Below the pieces are notes generated by a model. It made no database searches and was not told the origin of the DNA. It saw only the letters and a list, made by a program, of their open reading frames with translations. The position numbers and the translations under genes were made by a program. From Halomarina ordinaria (GTDB taxonomy: Archaea > Halobacteriota > Halobacteria > Halobacteriales > Haloarculaceae): 64,000 bases of DNA. This document shows, piece by piece, positions 54,583 to 63,447 of this stretch. Where the stretch lies: contig NZ_JARRAH010000001.1 in the NCBI RefSeq assembly GCF_030553305.1, positions 2,604,001-2,668,000 of the forward strand. Direction: 5' to 3'. Every line of letters begins with the position of its first letter. The stretch's first letter is position 1.

Positions 54583-55397
54583 GCCACGTCGTCGAGGAAC
54601 GTTCGGACGGCCTCGTTCACCGCCGCCGGCCGTTCGAGGTTCGAACTGTGGCCCGCGGCCGGGATGCGCGCCAGCCGGGCGTCGGGGAGCGCGTCGAGCA
54701 TCGGCTCCGCGCGCTCGACGTCGAGCGCGGCGTCCTCCTCGCCGTGGACGACCAGCACGGGGACGTCTATCTCACCGAGCCTGTCCGCGACCCCCTCCCG
54801 GTACAGCCACGACTCCACCTCGCCGACGACCGACGCCGGCGGGTAGGTCTGCCATCGCTCGACCCACTCCGCGACGAGGTCCGGGCGCTCCTCGTGGGTC
54901 GTCCGGCCGAACAGGAGGTGTGACACCGTCTCGGCGAGTCGTGAGGGGACGGCCGGCGCGTCGCGGAGGCCGGCTATCATCTCCTCGTACGTCTCCTGTT
55001 CCTCGGGGGTGTGCGGGTCGGCGATGCTGTCGATGAGGACGAGACCGGACAGGCGCTCGGGGTACCGGAGCGCGAACCGCAGGCCCATGAACCCGCCCAT
55101 CGACATCCCGCCGAGGACGGCGCGCTCGATACCGAGGTGGTCCATGAGCGCCGCGCAGTCGTCCGCCAGGTCGTCGAGGTCGTACGACTCCCGGTACCGG
55201 TCGGTCCGGGCCCGGAGGTTGTACGCGACGACCCGGTAGGCGTCCGAGAGCGCGCTCACCTGCGGGGCAAACATCGTTCGGTCCATCAGCGTTCCGTGGG
55301 CGAGGAGTACGGCGGGTCCCGCCCCACGGTCGACGGCGTACGCCGACCCGCGTCGTCGATACGCCTGTGTCGAATTGGTGGCATCCTCTTCCGACAT
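54579..55397 (-). CDS. Alpha/beta hydrolase
   Basis: A 272-residue serine hydrolase. Oxyanion loop AVLLAHGTLMDRTMFAPQV, nucleophile AVLGGMSMGGFMGLRFALR (Ser in GMSMG), acid in VPVLVVHGEEDAALDVERA, and His in IPAAGHSSNLERP. The start at 55397 (MSEEDATNSTQAYRRRG) is chosen for its promoter; the very long upstream frame is a shadow. First gene of the operon with the cyclase-type hydrolase. Substrate unknown. Confidence 0.86.
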   Translation of the reverse strand: MSEEDATNSTQAYRRRGSAYAVDRGAGPAVLLAHGTLMDRTMFAPQVSALSDAYRVVAYNLRARTDRYRESYDLDDLADDCAALMDHLGIERAVLGGMSMGGFMGLRFALRYPERLSGLVLIDSIADPHTPEEQETYEEMIAGLRDAPAVPSRLAETVSHLLFGRTTHEERPDLVAEWVERWQTYPPASVVGEVESWLYREGVADRLGEIDVPVLVVHGEEDAALDVERAEPMLDALPDARLARIPAAGHSSNLERPAAVNEAVRTFLDDVA

Positions 55398-55422
55398 AAC
55401 ACGAACTATCTCTGCCGAGTAA

Positions 55423-55430
55423 CATATACC
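55423..55430 (-). promoter_or_regulatory. TATA box of the hydrolase-cyclase operon
   Basis: Minus-strand GGTATATG is centred about 29 nt before the ATG at 55397, compatible with a leaderless or near-leaderless transcript. Confidence 0.55.
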
Positions 55431-55570
55431 TAGGCAGGTAGAAGTATTTTTCCAGAACGGCGATTGAAGATACGTAGAACGGTTCGCGATTCGATAGCTC
55501 AACGAGCAGTCTCGAACGACCGATACAGCAGGGGTCGGGTCCCGGCGGCGCGACGTCCCGACGATGCGAC

Positions 55571-56449
55571 TCACCCGAGCGCCACGAGGACGACGCCGAC
55601 GACGGCGAGGACGCTCGCCACGAGGCGCTTGCCGAACGCCCCCTCGTCGAGGACGACGCCGCCGACGACGACGGCGACGACGGCCTGCGAGTTGACGATG
55701 GGCGAGGCGACGCTCGCCGGAATCGCCTGGAACGCGAGCGCGTTGACGTGGTTGACACACGCGATGAGCAGGCCCATCCCGGCGACGCCCGGGTACGCCC
55801 GCCGCGGGAGGGCGTCGAGGCGCGACCGGCCGAGGGGGGCGGCGACGACCAGCACCCCGAGCAGGGTGAGCCAGACGACGAACGGGACGGGGAGCGCGAG
55901 TTCCTGGAGGAGGACGCGCTTGGCCACGTCGGCGACGCCGAACAGCGCAGCGCCCGCCAGCGCCAGCTGGGCGGGCGTGTAGCTCAGCGCCCGTCGGAAC
56001 GGGGCGAGGAGCGCGCCCGGTCGGTAGTTCGCGACGTAGATGCCCGCGGTGGCGACGACGACGCCCCCCACCTGCCACGGGCCGAGGTACTGCCCGAGCG
56101 CGAGCACCTCGATGGGGAGGACGAACAGCGGGACGAGCTTGTTGAGCGGCGTCACGTAGGTGACGTCCCCCCGGTTGACCGCCAGCAGCGAGACGACGAT
56201 GGCGACGCCGGTGAGCAGCGCCGTCGCTCCCGCGGCGCCGACGGCGTCGGGCGCGCTCACCACCTCGGCGACGGGCGCGTCGTCGGGCCACGAGAGCGCC
56301 GCGAGCGGGAGGTACCAGCAGAGCGCCGTCGCGTACGCGCCCGTCATGTACGCCGTCGTCGGGTAGGCCCCGAAGAAGCGCTTGTAGAGGACGAGGTAGC
56401 CGCCGAAGAGGAGGGCGGCACAGACGGCGTAGAGGAGTCCGACGTTCAC
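55571..56449 (-). CDS. EamA/DMT-family transporter
   Basis: A 292-residue membrane protein with ten hydrophobic segments in two repeats, as in drug/metabolite transporters. YAVCAALLFGGYLVLYKRFF opens the first repeat, LALAGAALFGVADVAKRVLL the second, and NSQAVVAVVVGGVVLDEGAF the last EamA segment. The start is GTG at 56449 (encoded MNVGLLYAV). Substrate unknown. It is divergent from the next small membrane gene. Confidence 0.82.
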   Translation of the reverse strand: MNVGLLYAVCAALLFGGYLVLYKRFFGAYPTTAYMTGAYATALCWYLPLAALSWPDDAPVAEVVSAPDAVGAAGATALLTGVAIVVSLLAVNRGDVTYVTPLNKLVPLFVLPIEVLALGQYLGPWQVGGVVVATAGIYVANYRPGALLAPFRRALSYTPAQLALAGAALFGVADVAKRVLLQELALPVPFVVWLTLLGVLVVAAPLGRSRLDALPRRAYPGVAGMGLLIACVNHVNALAFQAIPASVASPIVNSQAVVAVVVGGVVLDEGAFGKRLVASVLAVVGVVLVALG

Positions 56450-56530
56450 GGTCCCTCGTTCTCTCGCACCGTGAAAGGGCGGTCGGTTCGGACCGAGGGG
56501 TTGAGGGCCGTGGCGCCCGTAGCGCCGCCG

Positions 56531-56773
56531 ATGAGTGACCACGCATCCGACCAGGTCGACGGGGACGACGAGGCGTTCCTCACCGACCGCTTCAAACTCG
56601 GGGCGGCCATCGCGCTCTTCGGCGTCCTCGCTCCCGGCATCACCGACTACGCCCTCACGGCCCTCGGGGCGCCCGGTCTCGGCGCCGGCGTCTGGGCCAT
56701 CGGCTACGCCACGACGGTGGTCGTCCTCTTCGTCCTGTTCATCCGACCGCTCGACATCGGTGCCGAGCGGTAA
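56531..56773 (+). CDS. Small membrane protein of unknown function
   Basis: An 80-residue protein with an acidic N-terminus (SDHASDQVDGDDEAFLTDRF) and two membrane segments (LGAAIALFGVLAPGITDYAL; WAIGYATTVVVLFVLFIRPL). The GTG/ATG choice is ATG at 56531; the long in-frame extension upstream is antisense to the transporter and not coding. No family recognised. It is followed at 41 nt by another small membrane gene. Confidence 0.6.
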   Translation: MSDHASDQVDGDDEAFLTDRFKLGAAIALFGVLAPGITDYALTALGAPGLGAGVWAIGYATTVVVLFVLFIRPLDIGAER

Positions 56774-56814
56774 CGGAAGGTTGAAATTCGATTCGCCACG
56801 AGTGGTAGTCAAGA

Positions 56815-57075
56815 ATGCTCACGCTCCCGCTGCAGGTCATCGACAGCTTCCTGCTCCAGTACAACATCGGGCAAGCGTTCCTCTTGCTGTTCGTCGTCGG
56901 CCTGCTGGCGACGCTCCCGCTGAAGAGCAAGACGGTCGTCGGCCTGCACGTCGTGCTGTTCGGCCTGCTGTTCGTCCTGACGCCGCTCAGCATGATGGAC
57001 AGCGAGTTCATCTACCGCGCGTTCGGCCTCGCGCTGGTCGTCGTCGGCCCGATGGTCATCGTCTCCGGACAGTAA
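56815..57075 (+). CDS. Small membrane protein of unknown function
   Basis: An 86-residue protein with three hydrophobic segments (IGQAFLLLFVVGLLATLPL; VVGLHVVLFGLLFVLTPLS; FGLALVVVGPMVIVSGQ). An A/T patch (gaaattcgattc, about 56783-56794) about 27 nt upstream may be its promoter. It is encoded 16 nt before the CPBP gene and may share a transcript with it. Confidence 0.65.
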   Translation: MLTLPLQVIDSFLLQYNIGQAFLLLFVVGLLATLPLKSKTVVGLHVVLFGLLFVLTPLSMMDSEFIYRAFGLALVVVGPMVIVSGQ

Positions 57076-57091
57076 CACGACCCCACCGCCC

Positions 57092-58021
57092 GTGCCCTCC
57101 ATCTCTCTCCTCCGAAACCCGCAGGAAGGTCGCCTCAGAGCACCCTGGCGCCTCCTGCTCCAGACGCTCTTGCTCCTCGTCCTCGCGACCGCCACGCTCC
57201 TCGTCCTCTCGCCGCTCTCGACTCGCGCCTCGCCGCTCGCGCTCAACACGCTCGTCATGGCCGTCGCCGTCGCCCTGAGCGTCGCCATCGCGGCGCGCGT
57301 GCTCGACCGCCGCCCCCTCGCCGACCTCGGCCTCCACATCGACCGGCAGTGGTGGCTCGACTGCGGCTTCGGCCTCGCGCTCGGCGCCGGCCTCCAGACG
57401 CTCCTGTTCGCCGGGCAGGTCGCGACCGGCCTCGTGGTCGTCACGGACGTCGCGCGCGTGACGCCGGCGCTCCTCGGCGGCGTCGTCGGCGCGCTCGCCA
57501 TGTTCGTCGCCGTCGGCGTCTACGAGGAGGTGCTCTCGCGGGGGTACCAGCTGACGAACGTCGCGGAGGGACTCCGCGGCTACCTGGGTCACCGCGGCGC
57601 CGTCGCCGTCGCGGTCCTCCTCACGTCCGTGCTCTTCGGCGCGCTCCACGCCGCCAACCCCAACGCGACGGCGGTGAGCGTCCTCGGCATCTCGCTCGCG
57701 GGCGTCTGGCTGGCGCTCGGCTACGTCCTCACCGGCGAACTCGCCATCCCCATCGGCGCGCACATCTCGTGGAACTTCTTCCTCGGCGTCGTCTACGGCC
57801 TCCCCGTCAGCGGCAACCGCCTCGACGCCTCGTTCGTCGAGGCGCGGGAGGTCGGCCCCGACCTGTTCACCGGCGGGTCGTTCGGCCCCGAGGCGGGCCT
57901 GCTCGGCATCGCCGCCGTCGCCGTCGGGTGCGTCGCCATCGTCGGCTACGTCGGCGCGCGCGACGGGCGCGTCCCGCTGGCCGCGGCGGTGACCGTCCCC
58001 GAACTCCTCACGCGGGAGTGA
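57092..58021 (+). CDS. CPBP-family intramembrane metalloprotease
   Basis: A 309-residue membrane protein (CAAX-protease and bacteriocin-processing family). The conserved glutamates and arginine are in GVYEEVLSRGYQLTNVAEG, the first His in SVLFGALHAANPNATAVS, and the second in PIGAHISWNFFLGVVYGL. These form the putative zinc site inside the membrane. The start is GTG at 57092. Substrate unknown. It directly follows a small membrane gene. Confidence 0.88.
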   Translation: MPSISLLRNPQEGRLRAPWRLLLQTLLLLVLATATLLVLSPLSTRASPLALNTLVMAVAVALSVAIAARVLDRRPLADLGLHIDRQWWLDCGFGLALGAGLQTLLFAGQVATGLVVVTDVARVTPALLGGVVGALAMFVAVGVYEEVLSRGYQLTNVAEGLRGYLGHRGAVAVAVLLTSVLFGALHAANPNATAVSVLGISLAGVWLALGYVLTGELAIPIGAHISWNFFLGVVYGLPVSGNRLDASFVEAREVGPDLFTGGSFGPEAGLLGIAAVAVGCVAIVGYVGARDGRVPLAAAVTVPELLTRE

Positions 58022-58025
58022 GCGG

Positions 58026-59063
58026 TCACTCCCCGACGAGTTCCTCGTACTGCGCGCCCGTCTGCTTCAGCGTCGCCGTCGAGTAGAGCCGTTCGTGGTC
58101 GAAGGGGAGGAAGTCGGCCGCGAGTTCGTCTATCTTCTCGTCGACGGCCGCCGGGTCGCGCCCGTGAATCATGGTGAAGAGGTTGTACGCCCAGTCCTGG
58201 CCGGGCCGGCGCGGGCGGTGGTAACAGAGGGTGACGTAGGGGAGGCGCCCCACGCGCTCGCCGCGGGCGTCGAGGGCGTCGTCGGGGACGTCCCAGACGA
58301 CCATGCAGTTGGCGTCGAAGCCCGTGACGACGTGGTTGACGACGCAGCCGACGCGCTTGATACAGCCCGACTCGAGCAGGCGGTCGACGGCCGCCACCAC
58401 CTCCCCGGTGTCGGCGTCGATGGCGTCGGCGACGTCCGCGTAGGGAGTGAGTGAGAGGGGAAAGCCCCCCTGAATCTCGAGGAGGAGGCGTCGGTCGAGG
58501 GGCGAGAGGTCGGCGGTGGCCTCCTCGGAGATGCGCGTCGCCGTCACCTCGGTCGCGTCGAGGGACTCGCGGGCGAAGCGGTCCTCGTTGACCACCGGGA
58601 ACTCGAGGTCGATGTAGTAGTCCGTGAGCATCGGGAGGTTCAGGACCCGACACCCGGTCCGTGTCTCGATGTCCGCGAGGATGCGGTCGCGCGTCGTCCG
58701 CGACCCGGCGGTGACGACGAACCACATGTTCCACTCGTGGTCGCGGCGGTAGTTGTGGTTCACCTGCCGGTAGCCGTTGATCACCCCGGCGACCTCGTCG
58801 AACCGTTCCTCGGGTGCCTGGACGGCGGCGAGCGTCGAACTGCCGATGACCGGCGGGTTCAACACGGCGCCGAAGCGCCGGAAGATACCCCGGTCGCGGA
58901 GGCGCTCGACGCGCGCGAGCGCCTCCCGCTCGCTCACGCCGAGGGCCGCGCCGACGGCGCGAAACGGGTGCGGTTCGACGGGAAAGCCGCTCTGGAAGTC
59001 GTCGACGAGTCGAGCGTCGACCGCGTCGAGGTCTGTGCGCCAGTCGTCCTCCAGGGTGCTCAT
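58026..59063 (-). CDS. Fused siroheme decarboxylase (AhbA-AhbB type)
   Basis: A 345-residue protein of two Lrp/AsnC-like halves (1-185 and 186-345), each with an HTH-like part and a ferredoxin-like part. The first half has QVNHNYRRDHEWNMWFVVTA with H103 and H109, and the second has VTLCYHRPRRPGQDWAYNLF with H282. Both match the siroheme decarboxylase signature rather than a DNA-binding Lrp. The reaction is removal of two acetate carboxyls from siroheme in the archaeal heme pathway. Often misnamed as an Lrp regulator. It is convergent with the CPBP gene, with a 4-nt gap. Confidence 0.82.
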   Translation of the reverse strand: MSTLEDDWRTDLDAVDARLVDDFQSGFPVEPHPFRAVGAALGVSEREALARVERLRDRGIFRRFGAVLNPPVIGSSTLAAVQAPEERFDEVAGVINGYRQVNHNYRRDHEWNMWFVVTAGSRTTRDRILADIETRTGCRVLNLPMLTDYYIDLEFPVVNEDRFARESLDATEVTATRISEEATADLSPLDRRLLLEIQGGFPLSLTPYADVADAIDADTGEVVAAVDRLLESGCIKRVGCVVNHVVTGFDANCMVVWDVPDDALDARGERVGRLPYVTLCYHRPRRPGQDWAYNLFTMIHGRDPAAVDEKIDELAADFLPFDHERLYSTATLKQTGAQYEELVGE

Positions 59064-59144
59064 CGTCTCCCGTACGGCCTCGGGAACTTACACGCTGTCG
59101 GTTCCGCGCGACACGGTTTTGCGGCCCCCACCCGACGACCGGGC

Positions 59145-60044
59145 ATGGACGAGACCACGGGGACGATGGCCGGGAAGATAGTCGTCCTGACGGGTGCGAC
59201 CAGCGGCATCGGTCGGGTCGCCGCCCGTCGCCTCGGCGAACGGGGAGCGACGGTGGTGCTCACCGGCCGCGACCGAGAGCGGGGTCGGGCGGCCCTCCGC
59301 GAGGTCCGGGAGGCGGGCGGGGACGGACGCTTCGTCCGTGCGGACGTCGCCGACCTCGACGCGGTCCGGTCGCTGGCCGACGTGGTGCGCGAGCGCTACG
59401 ACCGCCTCGACGTCCTCGTCCACAACGCGGCGCTGTCGCTGTCGTCCCGGCGGACGGTCGACCTGGGCGGGCGGGCGGTGGAAGCGGTGTTCCTCGTCAA
59501 CCACCTCGCACCGTTCCTCCTGACGTACGAACTGGTCGACCTGCTGGTCGCGTCGGCGCCCGCCCGGGTGGTCGTCACCGCCTCGTCGGTCCACCGGCGC
59601 GGCGAGCTGGCGCTCTCGGACCTCGCGCTCGACGACGAGTACGACGCCCTCGACGCCTACGCCCGCTCGAAACTGGCGAACGTGCTGTTCACGGTCGAAC
59701 TCGCCGACCGGCTGGCGGGTACCGGCGTCACGGCGAACGCCTATCACCCCGGGTTCGTCCCCGGGAGCGGCCTCTACCGCGATACGAGTCTCCCCCTCTC
59801 GCTCGCGGTCCGCCTCGCCGCCCGCCTCCCGTTCGTCGGGACGAGCGTCGCCGAGGGGGCGGCGGGACTGGTCGCGCTGGCGGCCGACGCCCCGGCCGAC
59901 CTGACGGGAGCGTACGTCGCGGGTCGCTCGCGCGAGACACCCGACGACCGGGCGCACGACGCGGCCCGTCGCGAGCGACTGTGGAACGCGAGCGCGGACC
60001 TCGTCGGCGTCCCCCGGGCGCTCCCGCTCCGGGAGCGGGGGTAG
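59145..60044 (+). CDS. SDR-family oxidoreductase (retinol-dehydrogenase-like)
   Basis: A 299-residue short-chain dehydrogenase. VVLTGATSGIGRVAARRLGE is the NADP motif, LVHNAALSL replaces NNAG, and the catalytic residues are in VVTASSVHRRGE and YDALDAYARSKLANVLFTVE. The long variant with a VxxxYHPG-type segment (ANAYHPGFVPGSG) resembles retinol dehydrogenase/WWOX-like SDRs. Start ATG at 59145, or 59166 (MAGK). Substrate unknown. Confidence 0.82.
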   Translation: MDETTGTMAGKIVVLTGATSGIGRVAARRLGERGATVVLTGRDRERGRAALREVREAGGDGRFVRADVADLDAVRSLADVVRERYDRLDVLVHNAALSLSSRRTVDLGGRAVEAVFLVNHLAPFLLTYELVDLLVASAPARVVVTASSVHRRGELALSDLALDDEYDALDAYARSKLANVLFTVELADRLAGTGVTANAYHPGFVPGSGLYRDTSLPLSLAVRLAARLPFVGTSVAEGAAGLVALAADAPADLTGAYVAGRSRETPDDRAHDAARRERLWNASADLVGVPRALPLRERG

Positions 60045-60080
60045 AGGGAAATAGGTCGACGTCCTATCCCCTCGCGAACA

Positions 60081-60578
60081 ATGTCATCCGCACGTGAGGT
60101 CCCCGACTGGGTTACGCTCGGGGCCGACGAGTCGGTCGTCTGGAGCGGCCACCCGAGCTTCTACCCCGTCGCGATGTCGCTGGTCGTCGGCGCCGTCCTC
60201 TTCGTACTGGGGCCGATTTCGACGGTGTTCCTCCCCGACCCGTGGCGGCTGGTGGGGGTCGTCCTCGTCGTCGCCGGCCTCGCGCTCATCGGCTGGACGT
60301 ACCTCTCGCACCGCAGCACGCAGTACGTCATCACGTCGAACGAGGTGTACAAGAAGACGGGCCTCGTCTCCCGGCAGGTGACGAGCCTCCGGATGGGGCG
60401 CATCCAGAACACCACGTTCACGCAGTCGTTCCCCCAGCGCCTGCTCTCCTACGGCGACGTCCACATCGACACGGCGGGGTCGGGCGCGACGGAGATCGTC
60501 TTCGAGTCGGTCACCGACCCCCAGCGGGTGAGCCGCCTGCTCACGGAACAGCTCGACTCACACGCGGCCGCGGTCTGA
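60081..60578 (+). CDS. Bacterial-type PH-domain membrane protein
   Basis: A 165-residue protein. Two membrane segments (AMSLVVGAVLFVLGPISTVF and VGVVLVVAGLALIGWTYLSH) precede a bPH2 domain (STQYVITSNEVYKKTGLVSR; LRMGRIQNTTFTQSFPQRLL; GDVHIDTAGSGATEIVFESV). Role unknown, membrane-associated. Its last 21 bases overlap the opposing acetyltransferase gene. Confidence 0.8.
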   Translation: MSSAREVPDWVTLGADESVVWSGHPSFYPVAMSLVVGAVLFVLGPISTVFLPDPWRLVGVVLVVAGLALIGWTYLSHRSTQYVITSNEVYKKTGLVSRQVTSLRMGRIQNTTFTQSFPQRLLSYGDVHIDTAGSGATEIVFESVTDPQRVSRLLTEQLDSHAAAV

Positions 60579-61160
60579 GCCCGCCGCGCCGGCGTCCTGC
60601 CCGAGCGAGCGCCCCATGACGACGTACGGCCGGCCGTCGTCGGACTCGAACGGCTCGTGGACGACGTCCCAGCCGCGGCGCTCGTAGAACCGCCGCGCGG
60701 GGTCGTTCTCGACGCCCGTCGTGAGGAGGCTCGTCGCGTTCTCGACGCCGTCGAGCAGCGCGTCGTGGAGCGTGCTGCCGAGCCCGCGCTCCCGGGCCCC
60801 CACGTGGACGCCCAGTTCGACGAACTCGAAGCAGTCGGCGAGCCACCGGTCGCCCTCCTCGACCGGGAGGCTCTCCCTGAGCAGTCCGTGGTAGTACTGG
60901 TCGGGTCGGGAGGCGTAGCCGTAACAGTAGCCGAGGACCGCCTCGTCCTCCCCCTCGACGCCCGCCGCCGCGAGTTCGTCGGGGTCCGTGGCGAGCGCGA
61001 CGACCCCGCGGTAGCCGGGGTACGTCGCGTGCGCCGAGAACCGCTCGGCGACGCTCGTGCGCGCTTCGCCCTCGCCGGCCGACGCCCACACGTCGCGGTA
61101 GCAGTCGATGACGCGCTCGAACGCCGGGCTCTCGGGGACGAGTGGAATGAAGTTCACCAT
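60558..61160 (-). CDS. GNAT acetyltransferase
   Basis: A 200-residue acetyltransferase. LGVHVGARERGLGSTLHDAL is the acetyl-CoA loop and NDPARRFYERRGWDVVHEPF the C-terminal part. The start ATG at 61160 (MVNFIPLVPESPAFERV) is chosen; the longer frame is not coding-like. It is convergent with the PH-domain gene. Substrate unknown. Confidence 0.78.
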   Translation of the reverse strand: MVNFIPLVPESPAFERVIDCYRDVWASAGEGEARTSVAERFSAHATYPGYRGVVALATDPDELAAAGVEGEDEAVLGYCYGYASRPDQYYHGLLRESLPVEEGDRWLADCFEFVELGVHVGARERGLGSTLHDALLDGVENATSLLTTGVENDPARRFYERRGWDVVHEPFESDDGRPYVVMGRSLGQDAGAAGSDRGRV

Positions 61161-61248
61161 TGCTGACGTGAGAGACACGGGGGGCCGACATGGGTGTTGT
61201 GCCGGCACGAGCGGGACGCTTTTGCTCCGCGCGTCCCGACGGTCTGGT

Positions 61249-62313
61249 ATGGCAGAAGCGACGCAGTCATTCGGCGAGTGGCCGCTGAAACGGCTGATGA
61301 CGGAGGTCGTCGGGACGGGACACAAGTCCGCCGACGACATGACCCGCGAGCAGGCCCGCGAGGCGTTCCGGCGTATCCTCGCGCTCGAACCCGACCCGAC
61401 CACGCTCGGGGCGTTCTGGCTGGCGAACCGCTGGAAGCGAAACACGCCGGAGGAACTCGCGGCGTACATCGACGTGATGGCCGAGGAGTCGGTCGTCTTC
61501 GCCGAACCCGACTGCGACCCGGTCGACTGCGGGGCGAACTACGACGGGAAGGGTCGCAGCGCGCTGCTCGGCGTCGGCGCGGGCCTCGTCGCCGCCGCCG
61601 CCGGGACGCCCGTCGTCGTCCACTCCGGCGACCGCGTCCCGACGCAGAAACAGGACGCCTACAAGCACGTCCTCGACGCCCTCGGCGTCGAGACGGACCT
61701 CACGCCCGTCGAGTCCGCTCGCATGACCGACGAGGTGGGCTTCGGCTTCTACTACCAGCCGAACTGCAACCCGGGGGTCACGGGACTCGAAGACCGGCGC
61801 GACCGGATGGGGGTCCGGACGTTCGTCAACACCATCGAGACGCTCGCCAACCCCGCCCGCGCCGACGTCCACCTCGGGAGCTTCTACCACCTCCCCTACG
61901 CCAAGCGCATCATCGACACCTTCGACGCGAGCGAGCGCTACGACCTCTCGCGGGTCGTCATGTTCCAGGGGATGGAGGGCTACGACGACATCCGTCCCGG
62001 GTCGACGAAGGTCGCCGTCTGGGACGGCGGCGAGTTGAGCGACTTCGACATCGAGACGGCCGAGTACGGCATGGACTTCACGAGCGAGGACCTCGCGGTC
62101 GACGACGTGGCCGACGACTCGGCGGCCATCACCGAGGCGGTGCTGACCGGCGCGCGCGAGGACCGCTTCGCCGACGCCGTCGCCGTCAACGCCGCCGTGC
62201 GCATCTTCGCCCGCGACGACGCCGACACGCTGGAGGAGGGTCTCGAGATGGCGCGCGCGGCCATCGACGACGGGAGCGCGGCCGAGACGCTGGAGCGCCT
62301 GCGGGCGTTCTGA
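61249..62313 (+). CDS. Diverged TrpD-family (glycosyltransferase family 3) protein
   Basis: A 355-residue homologue of anthranilate phosphoribosyltransferase by its overall layout: helical N-domain (WPLKRLMTEVVGTGHKSADD), then VDCGANYDGKGRSALLGVGA where TrpD has its CGTGG motif. VVHSGDRVPTQKQD replaces KHGN, and NTIETLANPARADVHLGSFY replaces the GPLTNP segment. The true trpD sits in the trp operon of this window, so this paralogue probably has another substrate. A T-rich box about 27 nt upstream (61219-61225) supports the ATG at 61249. Stands alone. Confidence 0.75.
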   Translation: MAEATQSFGEWPLKRLMTEVVGTGHKSADDMTREQAREAFRRILALEPDPTTLGAFWLANRWKRNTPEELAAYIDVMAEESVVFAEPDCDPVDCGANYDGKGRSALLGVGAGLVAAAAGTPVVVHSGDRVPTQKQDAYKHVLDALGVETDLTPVESARMTDEVGFGFYYQPNCNPGVTGLEDRRDRMGVRTFVNTIETLANPARADVHLGSFYHLPYAKRIIDTFDASERYDLSRVVMFQGMEGYDDIRPGSTKVAVWDGGELSDFDIETAEYGMDFTSEDLAVDDVADDSAAITEAVLTGAREDRFADAVAVNAAVRIFARDDADTLEEGLEMARAAIDDGSAAETLERLRAF

Positions 62314-62406
62314 GGCCGCAGTAACTCGATTCCTGCGGGTTGAAGCCGGGATTTCGTCGGTTGCAAGCTACACTTACTAAAGGCCCCCCGACGTGTGCGT
62401 GACCGC

Positions 62407-62778
62407 ATGGAGCCAGCACCCATTCAGGCCGCAGGTATCGTCGGGAGCCTCATCAACTTCGTCGTGAGCCTGCTCATCGGCGGGCTCGGGATATACGTCG
62501 GCGCGAAGGTACTGACCGGCGTCGAGGACTTCTCCAAGGCGGTCGTCACGGCGCTGGTCGGTGCTATCGCGTGGGCGATCTTCGGGTGGATTCCCATCGT
62601 CGGCTTCCTCCTCGCGCTGGTCGCGTACCTCGCCGTCGTCAACTACCAGTACCCCGGCGGCTGGGTGAACGCCGTCGGCATCGCCCTGGTCGCCTGGCTG
62701 GCGTCGCTCGTCGTCCTCCTGGTGCTCGGCGCCCTCGGCGTGGTCGCGTTCGACGCCCTCGGCGTCCCGGGCGTGTAG
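62407..62778 (+). CDS. Four-span membrane protein of unknown function
   Basis: A 123-residue protein with four hydrophobic segments (GSLINFVVSLLIGGLGIYVG; AVVTALVGAIAWAIFGWIPI; GFLLALVAYLAVVNYQY; LVAWLASLVVLLVLGALGVV). No catalytic motif or known family recognised. Start ATG at 62407 (MEPAPIQAAGIVG); a GTG at 62395 lies in frame upstream. It precedes the cyclophilin gene by about 48 nt. Confidence 0.72.
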   Translation: MEPAPIQAAGIVGSLINFVVSLLIGGLGIYVGAKVLTGVEDFSKAVVTALVGAIAWAIFGWIPIVGFLLALVAYLAVVNYQYPGGWVNAVGIALVAWLASLVVLLVLGALGVVAFDALGVPGV

Positions 62779-62826
62779 GCGCGCGCCCTCCAGTAGGGTT
62801 TTCCCTCCGGGGACGCACCCTCGGGT

Positions 62827-63357
62827 ATGCACGAGAAGGAAAACGAGGACAACCCCGAGGCGGTGCTGCAGACGAACCACGGCGACATCCGACTCGAACT
62901 GTTCGCCGAGCGCGCCCCGCGTACCGTCGAGAACTTCCTCGGCCTCGCCACCGGCTCCCAGGAGTGGGAGGACCCGGAGACGGGCGAGACGCGGTCCGAA
63001 CCCCTCTACGAGGACGTCGTCTTCCACCGCGTCATCGAGGGGTTCATGATTCAGGGCGGTGACCCGACGGGCACCGGCCGCGGCGGCCCCGGCTACCAGT
63101 TCGACGACGAGTTCCACGACGACCTGACCCACGACGCCGCCGGGACGCTCTCGATGGCCAACGCCGGGCCGAACACCAACGGCTCGCAGTTCTTCATCAC
63201 GCTCGACGCCACCCCCCACCTCGACGGCCGCCACTCCGTCTTCGGGCAGGTCATCGACGGGATGGACGTCGTCCGCGACATCGGCTCGCTCCCGACCGAC
63301 GCGCAGGACCGCCCCCAGGAGGACGCCCTCATCGAGGGTGTCCAGGTCTACCGGTAG
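62827..63357 (+). CDS. Cyclophilin-type peptidyl-prolyl isomerase
   Basis: A 176-residue cytosolic cyclophilin. [20 protein letters not shown] carries the catalytic Arg and Gln, [20 protein letters not shown] the substrate pocket, and [18 protein letters not shown] the C-terminal half. The acidic N-terminus [20 protein letters not shown] is typical for halophiles. All active-site residues are present. Confidence 0.93.
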   Translation: MHEKENEDNPEAVLQTNHGDIRLELFAERAPRTVENFLGLATGSQEWEDPETGETRSEPLYEDVVFHRVIEGFMIQGGDPTGTGRGGPGYQFDDEFHDDLTHDAAGTLSMANAGPNTNGSQFFITLDATPHLDGRHSVFGQVIDGMDVVRDIGSLPTDAQDRPQEDALIEGVQVYR

Positions 63358-63447
63358 ACCCCTCCCGTCCTGTCACCGTGAGTGACAAGACTCATACCGT
63401 GTGAGCCGTGAGCCATCGGTACGGGAACGCACTGCACACCCCACGCC

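Noticed and set aside
51625-54846. A 1073-codon plus-strand open frame
   Set aside because: Antisense to the DEAH helicase, whose motifs are complete; the long open frame results from high third-position GC.
58026-59063. Lrp/AsnC transcriptional regulator
   Set aside because: The doubled architecture and the HNYxRxHxxNxWF motif fit siroheme decarboxylase better.
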